From contig NZ_AOIL01000067.1 of assembly GCF_000337595.1 (NCBI RefSeq), positions 65,203 to 129,202 on the forward strand: DNA of 64,000 bases. The letters are read 5' to 3'. Shown piece by piece: positions 61,091 to 64,000 of the stretch. Below the pieces are notes generated by a model that saw nothing but the letters and a program-made list of their open reading frames with translations, was not told where the DNA came from and did not search any database. The position numbers and the translations under genes were made by a program. This DNA comes from Natrialba taiwanensis DSM 12281 (GTDB taxonomy: Archaea > Halobacteriota > Halobacteria > Halobacteriales > Natrialbaceae). How positions within the stretch are numbered: the stretch's first letter is position 1; each line of letters starts with the position of its first letter.

Positions 61091-61576
61091 TTAGGGTGAG
61101 AACGAGAGTCGGTCGTCGTCCTCGCCGTCGCCGAACTCGATCCCGTGTTCCTTGTAGGAGGTCATCACGTAGTGGGTGACCGTCTGGGTGATCTCGGGGA
61201 CGGGCGCGACCTGTTCGCTGATGAACTGCGACACTTCGCGGATGGAGTCGCCCTCCACCTCCATGTCGAAGTCGTAGTCGCCGCTGACGAGTCGGAGGGC
61301 TTTGACCTCCGGGAATCGCGCGAGGCGCTCTGCGATGTCGTCGTAGCCAGTTTCGCGGTCGAGGCGGACGTTCAACTCGACTTCGGCCCGGACGCGCTCG
61401 GTTTCGAGTTCGTCCCAGTCGACGACGGCCTGGTAGCCGCGGACGACGCCTGCTGCCTCCAAATCGTCTATTACTGCGGCGACCTCGTCCTCCTCGAGGT
61501 CGGTCATTCGCGCGATATCGGCCGTCGAATAGCGCGCGTTCTCACGAAGCAACTCGAGCACCTCGCGTTCACTCAT
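61091..61576 (-). CDS. Lrp/AsnC-family regulator
   Basis: A 161-residue protein. Residues 1-50 are the helix-turn-helix (EVLELLRENARYSTADIARM, EEDEVAAVIDDLEAAGVV), and residues 65-145 the RAM ligand domain (RAEVELNVRLDRETGYDDIA, ALRLVSGDYDFDMEVEG). It precedes the aminotransferase gene in the same operon, so it probably responds to an amino acid made or used by that enzyme. Confidence 0.92.
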   Translation of the reverse strand: MSEREVLELLRENARYSTADIARMTDLEEDEVAAVIDDLEAAGVVRGYQAVVDWDELETERVRAEVELNVRLDRETGYDDIAERLARFPEVKALRLVSGDYDFDMEVEGDSIREVSQFISEQVAPVPEITQTVTHYVMTSYKEHGIEFGDGEDDDRLSFSP

Positions 61577-61675
61577 ACCACTGCGAAGCGCGACCGCGAG
61601 TAAAAACGTTGTTCTTTGTCGTTTTTCGTTATAGTGGTCGCGGCGGACGAGGATCGCGAACTGCGACCCAGCCGA

Positions 61676-62278
61676 TTACCGATAATTCTTGAACAACAGC
61701 GCCCGCACGTCGTCTTTCGTCTGCACGTCCTCCGTCGAGCCGTCGGGAAGAGTAACGGTGTAGCGATAATCCGATGAGGACGATTCCTCCCACTTGTCGT
61801 CGTGGGTTTCGAGGAGACTCATCATCTCGTCTAACATCTCGTCGTCGTCGGCGTCGGCGCCGTCGCCGTCCTCGCTCTCTCCCTCGTCGTCTCCACCGTC
61901 TTCCGCGTCGCTATCGGTGTCGCCGCCCGTCTCATCACTACTGTCTGCCGAATCTGCAGCGGTATCGCCATCGCTCTTCTCGTCGTCCGCGTCACCGCCG
62001 AGTTCACCAGACTCGTCGTAGGAAATCTCCTCGAGCGCGTGGGGATCGGCCTCGCCGTCGATCGCCGCGCCGACGGACGCCGCCACGTCCTCGGTCGCCG
62101 AAAACTCGGCGTCGATGTCGATTGCGTCCGCGACCTCCTCGTCGATGTTGTCGATCAGGAACTGCAACGCGTCTCGCTCGCGAACGAACCCGTACCGGCC
62201 GACAACGTCTCGAGAGATTTCCTCGCGGAGTCGTTGGATGAACTCGTACTGTTCGTCGGTAACTTCGAGCGTTTGCAT
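61676..62278 (-). CDS. Haloarchaeal acidic protein of unknown function
   Basis: A 200-residue protein. The N-terminal 50 residues (MQTLEVTDEQYEFIQRLREE, FVRERDALQFLIDNIDEEV) look like a small helical, RHH- or HTH-like fold. A very acidic Asp/Glu/Gly/Ser linker (about residues 95-145) leads to a C-terminal beta unit, DYRYTVTLPDGSTEDVQTKD. The start at 62278 is more likely than the longer frame. The family is common in haloarchaea but unnamed to me. Confidence 0.75.
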   Translation of the reverse strand: MQTLEVTDEQYEFIQRLREEISRDVVGRYGFVRERDALQFLIDNIDEEVADAIDIDAEFSATEDVAASVGAAIDGEADPHALEEISYDESGELGGDADDEKSDGDTAADSADSSDETGGDTDSDAEDGGDDEGESEDGDGADADDDEMLDEMMSLLETHDDKWEESSSSDYRYTVTLPDGSTEDVQTKDDVRALLFKNYR

Positions 62279-62451
62279 ACCCCATCGATGCGGCGGCGGG
62301 TACAAATATGTAGGTTGTCGTGGAACACACGAGCGCTGACCAGTCGCTCGCGCGTACTCTCGTTTCGCTCACTCTCCCGGCACGGAACCTCGTCTCTCCG
62401 CTCGCCTGCGCGGCCCGCCGTTCATACTCGCGCCCTTGCGTCGGGAGTTAT

Positions 62452-63072
62452 ATGACGGAACCTGACAAAACGATTCGTATGGCGAAAGAATCCGATACCG
62501 AACTCTCGGCCGGCGATACCGCCCCCGCGTTCGAACTCGAGGGCACGGACGGCGAGACGTACACGCTCGAGTCGTTCGCCGACAACGAGGCGCTGCTCGT
62601 CGTCTTCACCTGTAACCACTGCCCGTACGCGCAGGCGAAGTTCGACCTGTTGAACGACCTCGCCGCCGAATACGACGAGGTCGCCGTCGTCGGCATCAAC
62701 CCCAACGACGAGGTGGAGTATCCGGATGACTCCTTCGAGCGCATGCGCGAACTCGTCGACGACGGAACGGTCCGGTACGACGCCTACCTCCGCGACGAGT
62801 CCCAGGATGTCGCCGCGGCCTACGGTGCAGCCTGCACGCCGGATCCGTTCCTCTTCCGTCGGACCGACGGCGACGGGAGCGACAGCAGCAGTGACGACAC
62901 CACCGCATTCAGTCTCGCCTATCAGGGTCGACTCGACAACGCCCTGAACCCGGACGAGGAGCCGACGCGCTTTCACATCCGCGAAGCCATCGACTCGGTC
63001 CTCGCCGGCGAGGAGGTGGAACTCGAGTGGCAGCCCTCTCGCGGTTGTTCGATCAAGTGGGCGGACGAGTAG
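62452..63072 (+). CDS. Thioredoxin-fold protein (AhpC/TSA-like)
   Basis: A 206-residue protein with GDTAPAFELEGTDGETYTLE and VVFTCNHCPYAQAKFDLL, where CxxC gives a redox-active pair. It continues with AVVGINPNDEVEYPDDSFER and YGAACTPDPFLFRR, typical of the thioredoxin-like redoxin group. ATG at 62479 (MAKESDTEL) is a good alternative start. It is convergent with the cupredoxin gene, 22 bases away. Confidence 0.85.
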   Translation: MTEPDKTIRMAKESDTELSAGDTAPAFELEGTDGETYTLESFADNEALLVVFTCNHCPYAQAKFDLLNDLAAEYDEVAVVGINPNDEVEYPDDSFERMRELVDDGTVRYDAYLRDESQDVAAAYGAACTPDPFLFRRTDGDGSDSSSDDTTAFSLAYQGRLDNALNPDEEPTRFHIREAIDSVLAGEEVELEWQPSRGCSIKWADE

Positions 63073-63093
63073 CTGAGAAAAGGCCCCGCGGCG

Positions 63094-63681
63094 TCACTCA
63101 CTTACGATCCGAACGTCACCTTGCATGGTGTCGTGTGGCTCACACCGATAGGTGGCGATTTCCTTGCTCGCCGTGACGCCGTTCAGTGTCTGCGTTTCGC
63201 CCTGTTTTTGCATCAGATCGGTTCCATAGTCGTCATCGACGAGTTCACCGGTTTCGTCCCAGAGTTCGATGTTGTGCGGGAGGCCGTCGGCGTTGGTCCA
63301 GGTGAACGTGTACTCCTGGCCGGCAAAGAGAACGAGCGTCGGGTTGGTCTCTCCGGCGATTGGATCGGGAGCGACGCCCTCCCAGCCGTTCATGACGGCG
63401 CGGAGTTCGATCGTCTCAACATCCATCCATGCATCGGGATCGATGTCCTGGTTGGTCTCGTTCTTGCCCTCGCCGTCGTCGTTTCCGTTGTCGTCCCCGT
63501 CGGCTGTTTCGTTGCCGTCCGCCGTTGTCGTCCCGTTCCCATCGTCGTTCTGGGTTTCGGTCTCGTTTTCGGTTCCGTTCCCGTCGTCAGCCCCGCTCAG
63601 ACAGCCGGCCGCGAGGACGGTTCCCGCCGCCACACCGGCAGTTCGGAGGACGGTCCGCCGATGCTGGTATCGATCGGTCAT
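63094..63681 (-). CDS. Tat-exported blue-copper (halocyanin-like) lipoprotein
   Basis: A 195-residue protein. The twin-arginine signal (HRRTVLRTAGVAAGTVLAAGC) ends in a lipobox Cys. A 55-residue Asn/Asp/Gly/Glu linker follows, then a cupredoxin domain: the His in DGLPHNIELWD, and Cys, His and Met in YRCEPHDTMQGDVRIV are the copper ligands. It should carry electrons outside the membrane. Start ATG 63681. Confidence 0.88.
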   Translation of the reverse strand: MTDRYQHRRTVLRTAGVAAGTVLAAGCLSGADDGNGTENETETQNDDGNGTTTADGNETADGDDNGNDDGEGKNETNQDIDPDAWMDVETIELRAVMNGWEGVAPDPIAGETNPTLVLFAGQEYTFTWTNADGLPHNIELWDETGELVDDDYGTDLMQKQGETQTLNGVTASKEIATYRCEPHDTMQGDVRIVSE

Positions 63682-63746
63682 TGTCTCGTCCCCGACTAGC
63701 TTCCCCACGTAATTGAAGCGCCGTGGATATTCTCAGCAGCTGTAAC

Positions 63747-63763
63747 ATCCGTCGATAACGGAT
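63747..63763. terminator. Hairpin after the OYE-type gene
   Basis: ATCCGT and ACGGAT pair around the loop CGATA, 19 bases beyond the minus-strand stop codon at 63782. A short hairpin in that place may mark the 3' end of the OYE message; there is no strong T-run. Confidence 0.35.
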
Positions 63764-63781
63764 CGGCCGCCGCTCCGCGGT

Positions 63782-64000
63782 CTACTGAACCGCCCGGCGA
63801 TACTGGATCGGCCACGCCGATTCGCCCTCCTCATCGAGTTCATCCGCGGCCCGCAGGCCGAAGTACGGATCGCGCAGGAACTCGCGACCGACGAAGACGA
63901 GGTCGGCGCGCCCGTTTCGTACGAGCGCGTCCGCCTGTTCGGGTTCGGTGATGCCGCCGACGGTACCGACGGCCAACTCCGCGCCGTCGTCGACTCGTTC
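63782..64000 (-). CDS. NADH:flavin oxidoreductase (OYE family), C-terminal part
   Basis: Only the last 72 codons lie in the window. AVGTVGGITEPEQADALVRN, then RADLVFVGREFLRDPYFGLR and WPIQYRRAVQ are the FMN-phosphate-binding end of Old Yellow Enzyme/NamA-type ene reductases. The 5' end is beyond base 64000. Confidence 0.88.
   Translation of the reverse strand, partial: ERVDDGAELAVGTVGGITEPEQADALVRNGRADLVFVGREFLRDPYFGLRAADELDEEGESAWPIQYRRAVQ

Noticed and set aside
1-64000. CRISPR array or cas genes
   Set aside because: No regularly spaced direct repeats and no Cas-like proteins are visible.

Overview
The window is chromosomal DNA of a halophilic archaeon (class Halobacteria). It is GC-rich, its proteins are strongly acidic, many start codons lie 25-32 bases after a TATA-like box (leaderless transcripts), and it carries TFB, RpoL, diphthamide synthase, salactin, HalX and Bat-type HTH proteins and many haloarchaea-specific small zinc proteins. 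A member of the Natrialbales is my guess, with low confidence. I see no tRNA, rRNA, CRISPR array, intact transposase or provirus; this is core genome with some accessory modules.

Layout. 1-5.8 kb: an end-truncated unknown gene, an MBL-fold hydrolase, a Tat-exported superoxide dismutase, dph2, and a membrane protein followed by the actin homologue salactin. 5.8-13.6 kb: a zinc microprotein, a METTL5-like methyltransferase pair, a three-gene FtsX/MacB-type ABC exporter, a rhomboid protease with a large extra domain, and an SPW-repeat membrane protein. 13.7-18.2 kb: rpoL, a zinc-ribbon/CAP-like membrane protein, hisF, small membrane and RHH proteins, and a molybdopterin oxidoreductase. 18.3-34.9 kb: the menaquinone genes menF-menD, then menB, then menA-menC-menE. 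They are interrupted first by a membrane J-domain gene and a biotin operon (bioB-bioU-bioF-bioD), then by a Tat-exported DyP-type peroxidase plus a P19-type iron lipoprotein. 35-41.7 kb: microproteins, NRDE protein, wHTH regulator, gatC-gatA, a TFB gene with a palindromic upstream region, an epoxide-hydrolase-like enzyme and a Bat-type regulator. 41.9-46.7 kb: a membrane FeS/NrfD/small-subunit operon resembling Alternative Complex III or polysulfide reductase without its catalytic subunit, then an Mrp-type FeS carrier. 46.7-58.4 kb: cupin, an AsnB-like ligase with a PHP protein, purL, a HalX response regulator next to a degenerate sensor kinase, amino-acid-related oxidoreductases and small membrane proteins. 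58.4-64 kb: a structured non-coding element, an Eis-type acetyltransferase, an Lrp/aminotransferase pair, a thioredoxin-like protein, a blue-copper lipoprotein and the end of an OYE-family gene.

How it fits together. Six menaquinone steps (chorismate to demethylmenaquinone) are encoded here, and the FeS/NrfD operon would use that quinone. The biotin operon has no bioA. A saccharopine-dehydrogenase-like gene sits where bioA should be and looks like the self-sacrificing lysine enzyme BioU. A BirA-box-like palindrome covers the bioB promoter and start codon.

Sequence-level signals outside the genes include an over-represented octamer TGAACTCG (about 80 by-eye occurrences, coding and non-coding), a dispersed 38-bp intergenic repeat, palindromes upstream of tfb and of the Bat-type regulator, two short leader ORFs, and a cloverleaf-like element at 58.4-58.6 kb that may be an IS200/IS605-derived (PATE-like) relic or a small RNA gene.
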